Assembly: GCA_013140705.1 (NCBI GenBank)
Contig: JABFSH010000014.1
Span: 62,001 to 126,000 of the forward strand
Direction of reading: 5' to 3'
Source: Methylococcaceae bacterium
GTDB taxonomy: Bacteria > Pseudomonadota > Gammaproteobacteria > Methylococcales > Methylomonadaceae
DNA: 64,000 bases
A model generated the notes under the pieces. The model did not search any database and had not been told where the DNA came from. It saw only the letters and a program-made list of their open reading frames with translations. The number at the start of each line of letters is the position of its first letter. Position 1 is the first letter of the stretch. Position numbers and translations under genes: made by a program. Positions 46,183 through 56,124 of this stretch are shown piece by piece.

Positions 46183-47403
46183 ATGAGCAAATTTGTTTTT
46201 GCCTGGGAATTAGGCGCAGGCTATGGCCATATCGATGGCTTTCTACCTATCGCCAAAATTCTACAACGCCGTGGACACGAGGTGACATGGGTTTTAAAGG
46301 ATCTTCTGTATGCTCCCTTGTTGTTTACCACATACTCGTTTTCTTACTTTCAGGCGCCAATTTGCTGGCCGATATCGCATACGGCGCCCGCCATGAATTA
46401 TGCGGGTATCCTGCAAAATATAGGATTTAACGATAAATTTGGGCTTCTAGCCAGAACCCAGGCTTGGAAAACACTATTTGAATACCTCAACCCAGATCTG
46501 ATTTTACTCGATCATGCGCCAACGGCATTATTGGCTGCACGTAGTTTACACTATCCCCGTGCACTATTCGGCGGCAGTTTTTTTTCACCGCCTAGAACTA
46601 GGCCCATGCCTTCTATCAGGCCTTGGCTAAACATTGCCGAGAAAACATTGCTAAATACAGAAAATGAAGTGGTTACAATAGCCAATTCGGTTCTAACACA
46701 AATCGGCGGCCCTACCCTCGATACATTGGCTGATTTATTCGACATAGAAGAAAACTTTCTCTGCACTTACTCAGAGTTGGACCATTATTCAAATCGCGAC
46801 AACGCCATCTATTGGGGATCAAATTTTAATGATGCGGACGGCGTTGAACCCGTCTGGCCGCCTGGCGACAAAAAACGCATCTTTGTCTATCTTAAAAATG
46901 ATTATGCTGGACTGGAAACACTGCTCAACCAACTTCGAAGCTCCTCCTACTCCGTATTGGCTCATATTCCCGGCATTAATCCGGCATTTATACAAAAATT
47001 CAGTAACGTCAACCTTCATATTTCTCCCTATCCCGTAAAACTTAGTGGAATTGGAGAGACATGCGATGCGGTTATTTGTCATGCCGGCGCAGGCACAGCA
47101 GCAGCCATGTTACTAAAGGGAAAACCATTGATGATGTTACCCATGCAGGTTGAACAACTTCTGCTTGCAAAAAAAATCGCCTTACTGGGCGCCGGACTAT
47201 GTATCCCGGCTGAAGTAAAAAAAGCCAATTTTCCCGCAACCATTAAAGAGTTGCTGACCCAGGAGTATTATAAAAATAATGCGGAACAGTTTTCTAAAAA
47301 ATACAAGAACACCCATCTACAAAAACAGCAAGAAAGCATCGCTACACGCTGTGAAGAATTATTGAGAACTTCCCAATTAAGTGCAACGTCAGTTTCGATG
47401 TAA
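46183..47403 (+). CDS. GT1-family UDP-glycosyltransferase-like protein
   Basis: A 406-residue protein with a GT-B fold: the N-terminal WELGAGYGHIDGFLPIAKIL-type opening, and the C-terminal donor-binding signature VICHAGAGTAAAMLLKGKPLMMLPMQVEQLLLAKK. It resembles MGT/UGT-type glycosyltransferases acting on lipids or small molecules; acceptor unknown. AGAGGT lies 8 nt before ATG 46183. The last nine or so codons (SATSVSM region) and the stop run into IS701-like transposase sequence, so the native C-terminus may have been replaced. Confidence 0.85.
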   Translation: MSKFVFAWELGAGYGHIDGFLPIAKILQRRGHEVTWVLKDLLYAPLLFTTYSFSYFQAPICWPISHTAPAMNYAGILQNIGFNDKFGLLARTQAWKTLFEYLNPDLILLDHAPTALLAARSLHYPRALFGGSFFSPPRTRPMPSIRPWLNIAEKTLLNTENEVVTIANSVLTQIGGPTLDTLADLFDIEENFLCTYSELDHYSNRDNAIYWGSNFNDADGVEPVWPPGDKKRIFVYLKNDYAGLETLLNQLRSSSYSVLAHIPGINPAFIQKFSNVNLHISPYPVKLSGIGETCDAVICHAGAGTAAAMLLKGKPLMMLPMQVEQLLLAKKIALLGAGLCIPAEVKKANFPATIKELLTQEYYKNNAEQFSKKYKNTHLQKQQESIATRCEELLRTSQLSATSVSM

Positions 47404-48030
47404 ATCGCAACTGGCGCTGGAGATGCTTAAAATCGCAGAGCAGCGCGGTATTCAATTTGGCTACGTCGGCATTGACGGCGGGTACGGCAAAGAACCCGCT
47501 TTTCTGCGTGCTATTGAGAGGCAAGGTTGCCGGTTTGTACCCACAGGGCATAAATAGCGGATGTGCATTGCGATCAAACGATCTTTCTGCAAGACTCGGA
47601 ACCGCAGGTGCCAGACGGGTCTGGATGAGGTAGAAAACCGGTCCATCGTCAACCTCACTGCGCTGCGCGTGGACCGATGGGCAGACGATATCGCACTACT
47701 GCTTATCCAATGCACCGTCGGATACAGCTTAACAGGAACTTGCGAGGGTACAGGCGAAAAGCGAATGCGGCATGGCTTGACTACCAAGTTCGCCGCTGGG
47801 ATGCCTGGCATCACCACGTGGCATTGGTCATGCTGGGAACGTTGTTTCTGATTAAGCAGAAAATAGCCGGGCGGCCACAGTGGCCACTGTTATCATTCAA
47901 CGATTTAGTAACGGCACTGCGACGACAACTGACAGCCGAAGAATTGGCGGACATTATCGCTAAACGCCACGATTTGCGGCGAAAGGCCAATGATTCACAT
48001 GCTAGGCGATCTCAGGTGGCACTGGAATAA
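47384..48030 (+). pseudogene. degenerate IS701-like transposase, C-terminal part
   Basis: Fragments in different frames match a DDE transposase of the IS701 type: ALEMLKIAEQRGIQFGYVGI, then DGGYGKEPAFLRAI and ERQGCRFVP in one frame; DVHCDQTIFLQDSEPQVP in a second; and WLDYQVRRWDAWHHHVALVMLG and PLLSFNDLVTALRRQL in the frame read from 47677. Several frameshifts and stops separate them, so the element is dead. The N-terminal half and the left end of the element are missing; the fragment directly abuts the glycosyltransferase gene. Confidence 0.75.
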
Positions 48031-48197
48031 ATCTGACAAAGTAGAATTAACAAGTTCTTCAACAGAAATTCCCAATTTCAATTCTCATTGAGGGCAGTTA
48101 AAGAATTGAATTGAACGATGTTTAATTATTGTTTATAGTATTCTTCGTTACTCTACTTTTTAATGTCTGATAAGATGAAATCCGGAGGATTTCTTTA

Positions 48198-50351
48198 ATG
48201 AAAAAATTTTTACGTCGACTGTTGGCACTATTATTGACTCTAATTTACAGAATTGAATTAAAAGGGTTTGATAACTATAAAAAAGCCGGCAACCGGGTAC
48301 TGATAGTTGCTAATCACACCTCTTTTCTAGATCCCTTGTTGTTGTGGGTATTTTTGCCAGCAGACATCACCTTTGCCATTAACACTCACATTTCCCAACG
48401 TTGGTGGCTAAAACCCTTTTTGGGCTTGTCGAAAGTCTTTCCGATGGACCCCACCCACCCTCTATCATTGAAAGATCTAGTCCACCATTTACAGAAAGAT
48501 ACCCATACGGTGATTTTTCCTGAGGGTCGTATCACAGTGACAGGATCTTTGATGAAAATCTACGACGGTACGGGTATGGTGGCCGATAAGTCTGAAGCGG
48601 CTATTCTGCCTATTCGTATTTCCGGTGGCCAGTATACGCATTTTTCCAGACTGCAGGGCGTCGTCCGTTTGCGTTTTTTCCCTAAAATTACCATAGAACT
48701 ATTACCGCCGACCCGAATTTCAACACCGAAAACACTCAAAGGCAAAATACGCCGTAAGCATAGTGGTAATCTGCTGGCAGACGTGATGACCGACATGATG
48801 TTCGTCACCAGCCATTATCGACAAACCATATTCGCTGCATTGCTGGAAGCGCGAAAAATTCATGGCGGCCGACATGCCATCGTTGAAGATCTTGATCGTA
48901 TCCCTTTAACTTATGATGAGTTGATTATCCGTATACTTCTGATTGGTAATATATTAAATGAATTGACCGAATTAGGGGAAAATGTCGGTGTCTTATTGCC
49001 TAACTCAACAAAAACCTTGATCGTTGTGTTGGGACTACAGCTGCATGGCCGTGTTCCAGCCATGATGAATTATTCCATCGGCTCGGCCGGCATGAAATCA
49101 GCTTGTCATCTCGCACAAGTTAAAACGGTACTAAGCTCCAGAAACTTTATAGACAAGGCTAAATTAAATGAAGAAATCGAGCAATTAAACCAGCAGGTTA
49201 ACGTCATTTACCTGGAGGATCTGGCCGAAAATATTTCTAAATCAGACAAATTGAAAGCCTTGCTGCGTTGTAAAACAGCTGATTGGTGGTATCGCCACAA
49301 GCAACACAACCCCGATAGCCCAGCCGTCATTTTGTTTACTTCCGGCTCGGAGGGTACACCGAAAGGCGTTGTACTCTCGCATGCCAATATACTGGCCAAC
49401 CACAAACAACTGGAAGCACGTATCAGTTTCAATGCCCAGGATGTCGTCCTCAACTTCTTGCCAATGTTCCATTCCTTTGGCTTCACGGTTGGCACCATGC
49501 TGCCGATACTCACCGGTATGACGACAATGTTCTACCCGACACCGCTACATTACGCTGTTATTCCAGAAATTGCCTATGAAATCAAGGCCACCATCATGTT
49601 TGGCACCAATACCTTTTTAGCCGCGTATGCCAAAAAAGCACACCCCTATGACTTTTACAATATGCGTTATGTCGTCGCCGGTGCCGAAAAACTCCAGGAA
49701 AATACCCGCCAGGTCTGGACCGAAAAATTTGGCATTCGCATTCTGGAAGGCTACGGCGCCACTGAAACTACGCCTATCACGTCCGTTAATACACCCATGT
49801 ATTATAAAGCCGGCACTGTCGGTCGCTTTATGCCGCACATGGACTACAGACTGGAGGCCATTGAAGGCATCGAAAATGCCGGACGACTTCACGTCAGCGG
49901 TCCCAATATCATGCTCGGCTACCTGCTGGCCGCCAATCCTGGTCAGTTGGTTCCTCCCGAATCCCTCTATGGCAAAGGCTGGTACGACACGGGAGATATT
50001 GTTAATGTCGATGACGAGGGTTACATCACGATACGCGGCCGCAGCAAACGCTTCGCCAAGGTCAGTGGCGAGATGGTATCGTTGACCGCAGTGGAACAAT
50101 TAGCCATTAATGCCTGGCCGGATGCTCATCATGCCGCCATCAGTTTGCCGGATGCAAAAAAAGGTGAGCAAGTGATTCTGGTTACGACGAAAAAACAGGT
50201 ATCTATCGGTGACTTGGCGGCCGCATCGCCCGGTGTAGCGGCGATCATGTTGCCTAAGAAGCTCATACAGGTCGATGCCATACCGGTCATGGCGACGGGT
50301 AAAACCAATTATCCGGCTGTTACAGAATTGGCAGATGGAAAAAAAGCGTAG
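48198..50351 (+). CDS. aas: acyltransferase/acyl-ACP synthetase (Aas-like bifunctional protein)
   Basis: A 717-residue bifunctional protein, matching the length of E. coli Aas (719). The N-terminal PlsC-type acyltransferase has NHTSFLD and the FPEGR motif. The C-terminal AMP-binding synthetase has ILFTSGSEGTPKGV, EGYGATETTP and WYDTGDI, with a C-terminal lysine region (TGKTNYP). Aas reacylates lysophosphatidylethanolamine left over from lipoprotein maturation. GGAGG lies upstream of ATG 48198. Close homologues coupled to lipid or LPL recycling differ in substrate, so the exact role is inferred from architecture. Confidence 0.88.
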   Translation: MKKFLRRLLALLLTLIYRIELKGFDNYKKAGNRVLIVANHTSFLDPLLLWVFLPADITFAINTHISQRWWLKPFLGLSKVFPMDPTHPLSLKDLVHHLQKDTHTVIFPEGRITVTGSLMKIYDGTGMVADKSEAAILPIRISGGQYTHFSRLQGVVRLRFFPKITIELLPPTRISTPKTLKGKIRRKHSGNLLADVMTDMMFVTSHYRQTIFAALLEARKIHGGRHAIVEDLDRIPLTYDELIIRILLIGNILNELTELGENVGVLLPNSTKTLIVVLGLQLHGRVPAMMNYSIGSAGMKSACHLAQVKTVLSSRNFIDKAKLNEEIEQLNQQVNVIYLEDLAENISKSDKLKALLRCKTADWWYRHKQHNPDSPAVILFTSGSEGTPKGVVLSHANILANHKQLEARISFNAQDVVLNFLPMFHSFGFTVGTMLPILTGMTTMFYPTPLHYAVIPEIAYEIKATIMFGTNTFLAAYAKKAHPYDFYNMRYVVAGAEKLQENTRQVWTEKFGIRILEGYGATETTPITSVNTPMYYKAGTVGRFMPHMDYRLEAIEGIENAGRLHVSGPNIMLGYLLAANPGQLVPPESLYGKGWYDTGDIVNVDDEGYITIRGRSKRFAKVSGEMVSLTAVEQLAINAWPDAHHAAISLPDAKKGEQVILVTTKKQVSIGDLAAASPGVAAIMLPKKLIQVDAIPVMATGKTNYPAVTELADGKKA

Positions 50352-50470
50352 TGTTATTAATGAATTAATTGCTTGATCGTCCCCTTGCTTTGATCACTGA
50401 GGGGACGCAATGCTGTTGACTAAAGCCGTTTGCTGCTTGGCCTGAAAAGCCGCCTGTACAACGAATCGGG

Positions 50471-51430
50471 TTATTTCTGGTTTAGCGACGAATTCAATTC
50501 ATCCAAATATTTCGTAACCCCTTGCTCCACTGTCAAAAATTCATCGTTATAACCGGCCTGTCTGAGTCCGGAAATATCGGCCTGAGTAAAACTTTGATAT
50601 GCGCCCTTTAGATGCTCTGGAAAAGGAATGTACTCAATGCTGCCGGCCTTATGCCAGTTGATGACGGCTTGGGCAACAGAGTTAAAGGTTTCGGCGCGCC
50701 CTGTTCCAACGTTATAAATACCGGACCGTTCGGGATGATCAAAAAACCAGAGATTCACTTTAACAACATCATCCACATGGATAAAGTCGCGTTTCTGTTC
50801 GCCGTTTTCCATTCCATCACAACCTTCAAACAACCGGGCTTTTTTATGTTCAAGCACTTGCAGGTTGAAGTGATAAGCGGTACTGCTCATGCTTCCTTTA
50901 TGCTGTTCTCTGGGGCCGTAGACATTAAAATAGCGAAAGCCGGCAATCGGAGATTTGGCTTTCGGCAGAATATTTCTGACATATTGATCAAACTGGAACT
51001 TTGAATAGGCATACATGTTGATGGGAAGCTCACTCGCCCGCTCAACCCGAAACCCTTGCTTGCCAGACCCATAGACTGAAGCTGACGAGGCATACATGAA
51101 TGCTGATTCATTAGCGAGACACCAGTGCAACAAGCGTTTTGAATAATCGTAATTATTGGCCATAACGTACTGGCCATTCCATTCCGTCGTCGCCGAGCAA
51201 GCGCCCTGATGAAAGACGGCTTGTACGCCACTCAAAAATGCCGGTGATTCAATTTTTTGAAAAAATTCCGTTTTGTCCATGTAGTCGGCAATATCCAAAT
51301 CGGCAATATTTTGCATCTTTCGACCATTTTCCAAATGATCAACCAGCAGAATATTGTTATGGCCTCGAAGATTTAAAGCGCGAATCAAATTACTACCAAT
51401 AAAACCTGCGCCTCCGGTCACAATAATCAT
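50471..51430 (-). CDS. hldD: ADP-L-glycero-D-manno-heptose-6-epimerase
   Basis: A 319-residue SDR-family epimerase, converting ADP-D-glycero- to ADP-L-glycero-beta-D-manno-heptose for LPS inner core. The NAD-binding GGAGFIGSN opens the protein. The catalytic YxxxK is in MYAYSKFQFDQYVR, and YFNVYGPREQHKGSMSS is the family signature. ATG 51430 overlaps the end of hldE by 4 nt, so both are translated together. This is the last step of the heptose pathway encoded by gmhA-hldE-hldD in order. Confidence 0.96.
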   Translation of the reverse strand: MIIVTGGAGFIGSNLIRALNLRGHNNILLVDHLENGRKMQNIADLDIADYMDKTEFFQKIESPAFLSGVQAVFHQGACSATTEWNGQYVMANNYDYSKRLLHWCLANESAFMYASSASVYGSGKQGFRVERASELPINMYAYSKFQFDQYVRNILPKAKSPIAGFRYFNVYGPREQHKGSMSSTAYHFNLQVLEHKKARLFEGCDGMENGEQKRDFIHVDDVVKVNLWFFDHPERSGIYNVGTGRAETFNSVAQAVINWHKAGSIEYIPFPEHLKGAYQSFTQADISGLRQAGYNDEFLTVEQGVTKYLDELNSSLNQK

Positions 51431-52851
51431 TCCGTACTCCTTGCTCTATTAATCATCGCCGTTGTCGATTGTCCATCGACGAACTGTAAAATTCTCACCT
51501 CGCCACCCGCCTGAATGACGCAGTCGCCACCTGCAACCTGATCCGGCGTGTAATCGCCGCCCTTGACCAAGACATCAGGCAATAATTTGCAATACAGACG
51601 CTCGGGCGTTTCTTCGGAAAACGGAACCACCCAGTCGACACAAGCCAATGCCGACAATACAGTCATGCGCGCCTGTAAACCATTGATTGGACGCGAATCA
51701 CCCTTTAATTGTTTAACCGATGCATCGGAGTTGACGGCCACGATCAAACGATCGCCCAATGATCTTGCTTGCTCCAGATAAGTGACATGACCTGCATGCA
51801 GCAAATCGAAGCAGCCATTGGTCATGATGATTTTTTCACCATGAGCTTTGGCTCTGGCGATAAGCCCTAGCAATTCATCTTCCGAGACGATGCCGTATTG
51901 CGAATCCCTTTCACCATGCATGGCACGCGTCAACTCCTGTATCGAAACTGTCGATGTCCCTAGTTTACCCACGACAATACCACCTGCCAAATTGGCCAGA
52001 TACATCGCTTCCATCAAAGGCATGTTTAATGCCACGCATAGCGACATCACCGCAATCACGGTGTCCCCTGCGCCGGTCACATCAAACACGTCCTTGGCTT
52101 GCGCCGGTAATGAATGAACCTGATCGTCCTGGATCAGCGTCATGCCGGCTTCGCCACGGGTTAACAGCAGCACCGGAATTTGATAATTTTTTAACAACAA
52201 ACGGCCTTTTTCGATCAAATGACTTTCATCACTACAAAGGCCGACAACGGCTTGTAATTCTGCCAAATTCGGCGTTATTACATCTGCTTGAGCATAGCGC
52301 TGATAATCCACCCCTTTGGGATCAACCAGGACTTTAACGCCCGCCTGTTTGGCGTGCAGAATGTAGCTTTCCACCTCAGCCAGCGTACCTTTGCCATAAT
52401 CGGAGAAAACGATGGCCTGATTGTCGGGCAAGTACTGTAACAATCGAGACTTTAGTGCCGCCCGATCAAAAGCAATCGGTGTTTCTTCAAAATCCAGCCG
52501 AATCAGTTGCTGATGCTGCGCCATAATGCGCAATTTACAGATACTGCGAAATCCTTTTTCGACAACGAAATCACACGCGACACCCTCGGCTTCCAGGATT
52601 TGTCGAAGCGTTTTGCCTTCGGCATCATCGCCGACCACACCCAACAGTGTAACTTTTCCACCCAATCGGGCGATATTCAGAGCGACATTACCGGCACCAC
52701 CGACCCGCTCTTCGGTAGACTTAATCTGTACCACCGGCACAGGCGCCTCCGGTGAAATTCGTGCCGCTTTACCGGACCAATACCGATCCAGCATGATGTC
52801 GCCGATAACAATAATGCGGGCCTGGCTAAATTCGGGTGCGGCAGCCAACAT
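51427..52851 (-). CDS. hldE: bifunctional heptose-7-P kinase / heptose-1-P adenylyltransferase
   Basis: About 474 residues. The N-terminal PfkB kinase domain has MLDRYWSGKAARISPEAPVPV, RVGGAGNVALN and GAGDTVIAV. The C-terminal nucleotidyltransferase has TNGCFDLLHAGHVTYLEQAR with the HxGH motif, and ends LVKGGDYTPDQVAG. ATG 52851 is the true start: GAGGAGG precedes it and the gmhA stop overlaps it by 1 nt (TGATG). A much longer upstream frame is spurious. It makes ADP-heptose for the LPS core. Confidence 0.96.
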   Translation of the reverse strand: MLAAAPEFSQARIIVIGDIMLDRYWSGKAARISPEAPVPVVQIKSTEERVGGAGNVALNIARLGGKVTLLGVVGDDAEGKTLRQILEAEGVACDFVVEKGFRSICKLRIMAQHQQLIRLDFEETPIAFDRAALKSRLLQYLPDNQAIVFSDYGKGTLAEVESYILHAKQAGVKVLVDPKGVDYQRYAQADVITPNLAELQAVVGLCSDESHLIEKGRLLLKNYQIPVLLLTRGEAGMTLIQDDQVHSLPAQAKDVFDVTGAGDTVIAVMSLCVALNMPLMEAMYLANLAGGIVVGKLGTSTVSIQELTRAMHGERDSQYGIVSEDELLGLIARAKAHGEKIIMTNGCFDLLHAGHVTYLEQARSLGDRLIVAVNSDASVKQLKGDSRPINGLQARMTVLSALACVDWVVPFSEETPERLYCKLLPDVLVKGGDYTPDQVAGGDCVIQAGGEVRILQFVDGQSTTAMINRARSTE

Positions 52852-53423
52852 CAGGCTACCTCCTCGTTGAAAGTCTGTTCGACAACACCACACCACCAAT
52901 GTCCAATTAAAATATGAGCTTCTTGAATTCTTGCGGTCACATTCGAGGGAACGATAATTGAAACAGTGGCTAAACGATCCAGCTCGCCACCATCGCACCC
53001 CGTCAGTACAACAACAGGCATGCCCTTCAAATTCGCTGCCTGCACAGCTTTAAGAATATTCTTGCTTTTGCCCGAGGTCGAAATGGCAATTAAACAGTCT
53101 TTTTCATTGGCCAGCGCTTCAACCTGACGTGAAAAAACCGTTTCAAAATCAAAATCATTGGCGTGTGCCGTCAAAATAGAAGTGTCAGTGGTCAAGGCAA
53201 TGGCGGCTAAAGCCTTTCGCTTTAATTCATAACGTACAACAAACTCTGCCGCTATATGCTGACAATCTGCTGCACTGCCACCATTCCCGCACAGTAGTAA
53301 TTTCCCACCTCGCCTCAAGGTCTCAATGAGAACTGCGGAAGCAGCTTCGATCTTGTCGGAACATGACCTCAATTTTTCTATTAGCGCTTGATGTTCTTCA
53401 AGATTGGAAATAAAAGTCTTCAA
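52851..53423 (-). CDS. gmhA: D-sedoheptulose-7-phosphate isomerase
   Basis: A 190-residue SIS-domain isomerase, the first step of ADP-heptose synthesis. Recognisable segments are GGKLLLCGNGGSAADCQHIAAEFV, TDTSILTAHANDF, LIAISTSGKSKNI and QEAHILIGHWWCGVVE. TGA overlaps the hldE ATG by 1 nt, giving a compact gmhA-hldE-hldD operon. Confidence 0.95.
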   Translation of the reverse strand: MKTFISNLEEHQALIEKLRSCSDKIEAASAVLIETLRRGGKLLLCGNGGSAADCQHIAAEFVVRYELKRKALAAIALTTDTSILTAHANDFDFETVFSRQVEALANEKDCLIAISTSGKSKNILKAVQAANLKGMPVVVLTGCDGGELDRLATVSIIVPSNVTARIQEAHILIGHWWCGVVEQTFNEEVA

Positions 53424-53508
53424 AATAGTATGCTCTCTTGCGTGTTTTTGATGTTTAATTTAATGCCAAGTAAATCCACCCACCGGATAAAATAACTGTA
53501 CGCATAAA

Positions 53509-55290
53509 TTAGATAGGTGTTTCAGTGTCGTCAGGATGATCCTTGAATTGTAATTGATGTAAGCGGGCATAGGCACCCTCTTCCTTTATCAGCTCATTAT
53601 GGGAACCCCGTTCTACAATCCGGCCATTATCGATCACCAGGATCATGTCAGCATTTTCTATCGTAGATAACCGGTGAGCAATCACTAATGTTGTGCGATT
53701 CCTCATGGCTTTTTGCAATGCTGTCTGGATAAAACGTTCCGATTCAGTATCCAGTGCCGAAGTCGCTTCATCCAGTATCAATATGGGTGAATTTTTTAAC
53801 AAGGCTCTTGCCAACGCCAGTCGTTGCCTTTGGCCGCCAGATAGTTTAACGCCGTTCTCGCCGATTTCTGTTTCAAGTCCTTTTTCCAGTTTGCCAATAA
53901 ACTCCATGGCGCAGGCATCGGTAGCGGCGGCGATCACTGCTTCGCGAGTGGCCGTCGCTAAAGTGCCATAGGCGATATTATTGGCAATCGTATCATTGAA
54001 TAAAGTTACTTGTTGATTGACCAAAGCAATTTGTTGGCGGAGAGAAATCAAGGTATAAGTATTAATTTCTACACCGTCCAGCAAGATTTCACCGATATCA
54101 TGGCCATAAAAACGTGAAACCAGATTGACCAGGGTGCTTTTGCCTCCTCCCGACGCGCCGACCAAGGCGATAGTTTGTCCGGGTTCGGCTTTAAAATTGA
54201 TATCGATCAGCGCCGGTTCCTGGCAACCCGGATACCGGAAGGTCACATTTTTGAACTCCAGCCCCCCCCGGCATCTGTCGATCTGATAAGTACCCAAGTC
54301 CGGCTCGCCGGGTTCATCCAGAATTTCAAATAACGATTCTGCCGCCGCAATGCCTTTTTGTATATCGCCGTTGGCATCACTGAGTTGCCGGATGGGTTTG
54401 GGTAGCAAAAAGGCGGCCGTCAAATAGCCGACAAACTCACCAACACTGGCTTTTCCCATTAACATCAACGCCATATACATCAAAAATGACAAGGCCAGCG
54501 CAATAATGAACTGCATGATGGGGTTATGGATGGCCAGCGTTGTTGCCAATTTTAATGATTGCCGGCGATTATTCGAACTGCTGTCCAGGAAACGGCGGCG
54601 TTCATAGTCTTCTCCGCCATAGCTGCGCACAACACGATGGCCACCGACCAGTTCTGATGTAATATGGGTCATGTCACCTATCGATTCCTGGATTTTTTTA
54701 CTGATCCCTCTAAGGCGTTTGCTAACATAGCTGACCAACACCACAATAATTGGTGTGATGGCAATGAATACCAGCGACAGCATCCAGTTGGAATAAAACA
54801 GATAAATCAGCAAACCAATCGACGTCAAACCTTCACGAATAAACGTACGCACTGCATCGGTGGTCGCTTGCGTGACCTGTCCGACGTTATGCGTAATTCT
54901 GGAGATCATATAGCCGCTATTATTGGCATCGAAATAAGCAGTAGGTAGTTCGGTGTATTTGTTGAATATTTTGCATCGTAAGGCATGAACCACATTGGTC
55001 GACACTTTTGCCAAAAAATAATTGCCTATATAGGCACCAATGCCATGTACTATTATCAGGCCGATAAACAACAGCGGCAAATAATAGACACCCTCGCGCG
55101 ATTGTGTTTGCAGCGTATCGATAATATGCTTGATGAGTGCTGCGAATAGCGTCTGCGTACCGGAATACAGCAAAAATCCGAAAATACTCATCACGAACAA
55201 GCCCCGATGGGGTCTTACATAAGACAGTAATCGCTTGTAAATTTGAGTGCTGGCTTTCGTCGTTTTAGTCTTCTTTATTGAAGAGCGCAT
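53509..55290 (-). CDS. msbA: lipid A/phospholipid flippase MsbA
   Basis: A 593-residue ABC exporter half-transporter. The N-terminal six-helix domain (IYKRLLSYVRPHRGLF, then FLLYSGTQTLFAALIKHIIDTL) is followed by an ATPase domain with Walker A GASGGGKST, ABC signature LSGGQRQRLALARAL and Walker B ILILDEATSALD. It flips lipid A-core across the inner membrane. ATG 55290 is used (AAGGA upstream), not the ATG 27 nt earlier. It precedes the heptose genes, in keeping with a role in LPS export. Confidence 0.95.
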   Translation of the reverse strand: MRSSIKKTKTTKASTQIYKRLLSYVRPHRGLFVMSIFGFLLYSGTQTLFAALIKHIIDTLQTQSREGVYYLPLLFIGLIIVHGIGAYIGNYFLAKVSTNVVHALRCKIFNKYTELPTAYFDANNSGYMISRITHNVGQVTQATTDAVRTFIREGLTSIGLLIYLFYSNWMLSLVFIAITPIIVVLVSYVSKRLRGISKKIQESIGDMTHITSELVGGHRVVRSYGGEDYERRRFLDSSSNNRRQSLKLATTLAIHNPIMQFIIALALSFLMYMALMLMGKASVGEFVGYLTAAFLLPKPIRQLSDANGDIQKGIAAAESLFEILDEPGEPDLGTYQIDRCRGGLEFKNVTFRYPGCQEPALIDINFKAEPGQTIALVGASGGGKSTLVNLVSRFYGHDIGEILLDGVEINTYTLISLRQQIALVNQQVTLFNDTIANNIAYGTLATATREAVIAAATDACAMEFIGKLEKGLETEIGENGVKLSGGQRQRLALARALLKNSPILILDEATSALDTESERFIQTALQKAMRNRTTLVIAHRLSTIENADMILVIDNGRIVERGSHNELIKEEGAYARLHQLQFKDHPDDTETPI

Positions 55291-55364
55291 GGTGTCCTTA
55301 ATCAAGGGTTCAAGCACTGATGACCATTGCTTAAACCCTGTTATAGAAGTAATCGTGAATAGGC

Positions 55365-56120
55365 TTATGGCCGTTTAATCCGGAAAATACGGTTATTGTA
55401 TTCAAGGACGAGACTATCAGAGCGAATTTCTTTGAGCATGACGGAATCTTTAATGCGTGTGCCAACAGTATATTTTACCATGTCGATCATGACAAAACGT
55501 TCAGTTGCTTGTTCTGCGTAGACAAATACATTGATTTTCAGGTCCGGCAACGTGTGACGAAATTCCGGTTCAAGCTCAAACACGAAAGGAATCGCATTGT
55601 TTTCAGGCAGCGGTTCCAGTAGTTTCGCGGCTTTTCTGACCGGTTCTGCCGCCGGTGGCGGTGCTATCACGGGCACGCTTGGCACAGGCTTCAGTTGTGC
55701 AGGTTCCGGAGTTTTGACAACAACAGGTTTTGTAACGTGCTGTAGTTTTGGGTCAGCTATTTTTTTGGGTACCGAGTTATCGGCAAGTGTCGTCGATGCG
55801 GGTGATTCTGTCTTTTCCATATCCACTTTTGAAGGCGGATTCACTGGTTGCACAGGGGGCTCGCTGGTGTATTTGGAAGGAGTGGCCTCGGCAACTACCG
55901 GTTTGTTGACGTCGGAGGGTACACTTATGGATTCCTTGCGTACAAACCAGATCAAACCCGCTGCGATCATTAAGTTACTGATTAACAGAAAAATAATGAT
56001 CTTACTGGTTTTATGATGCGGTGGCGGTTGATTGACCAGAATTCTGCCGGTTACTGAATCCGGTTGTTGAGCCAGTCTTTCCTGTTCCGACTTGCGCAAT
56101 GCATTGAGAATATAGGACAT
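55365..56120 (-). CDS. gspB: type II secretion-type assembly protein GspB
   Basis: A 251-residue protein. The N-terminal MSYILNALRKSEQER motif, a single helix near residues 40-60 (IIIFLLISNLMIAAGLIWFV), a Pro-rich periplasmic linker and the C-terminal T2SSB domain (FELEPEFRHTLPDLKINVFVYAEQATERFVMI) define GspB. GspA and GspB form a complex that helps insert the secretin GspD into the outer membrane. It lies 4 nt after gspA. No other T2SS genes are in the window. Confidence 0.92.
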   Translation of the reverse strand: MSYILNALRKSEQERLAQQPDSVTGRILVNQPPPHHKTSKIIIFLLISNLMIAAGLIWFVRKESISVPSDVNKPVVAEATPSKYTSEPPVQPVNPPSKVDMEKTESPASTTLADNSVPKKIADPKLQHVTKPVVVKTPEPAQLKPVPSVPVIAPPPAAEPVRKAAKLLEPLPENNAIPFVFELEPEFRHTLPDLKINVFVYAEQATERFVMIDMVKYTVGTRIKDSVMLKEIRSDSLVLEYNNRIFRIKRP

Positions 56121-56124
56121 AAGC

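Noticed and set aside
52852-52998. Long N-terminal extension of hldE
   Set aside because: It lies inside gmhA in another frame; ATG 52851 has GAGGAGG upstream and starts the conserved domain.
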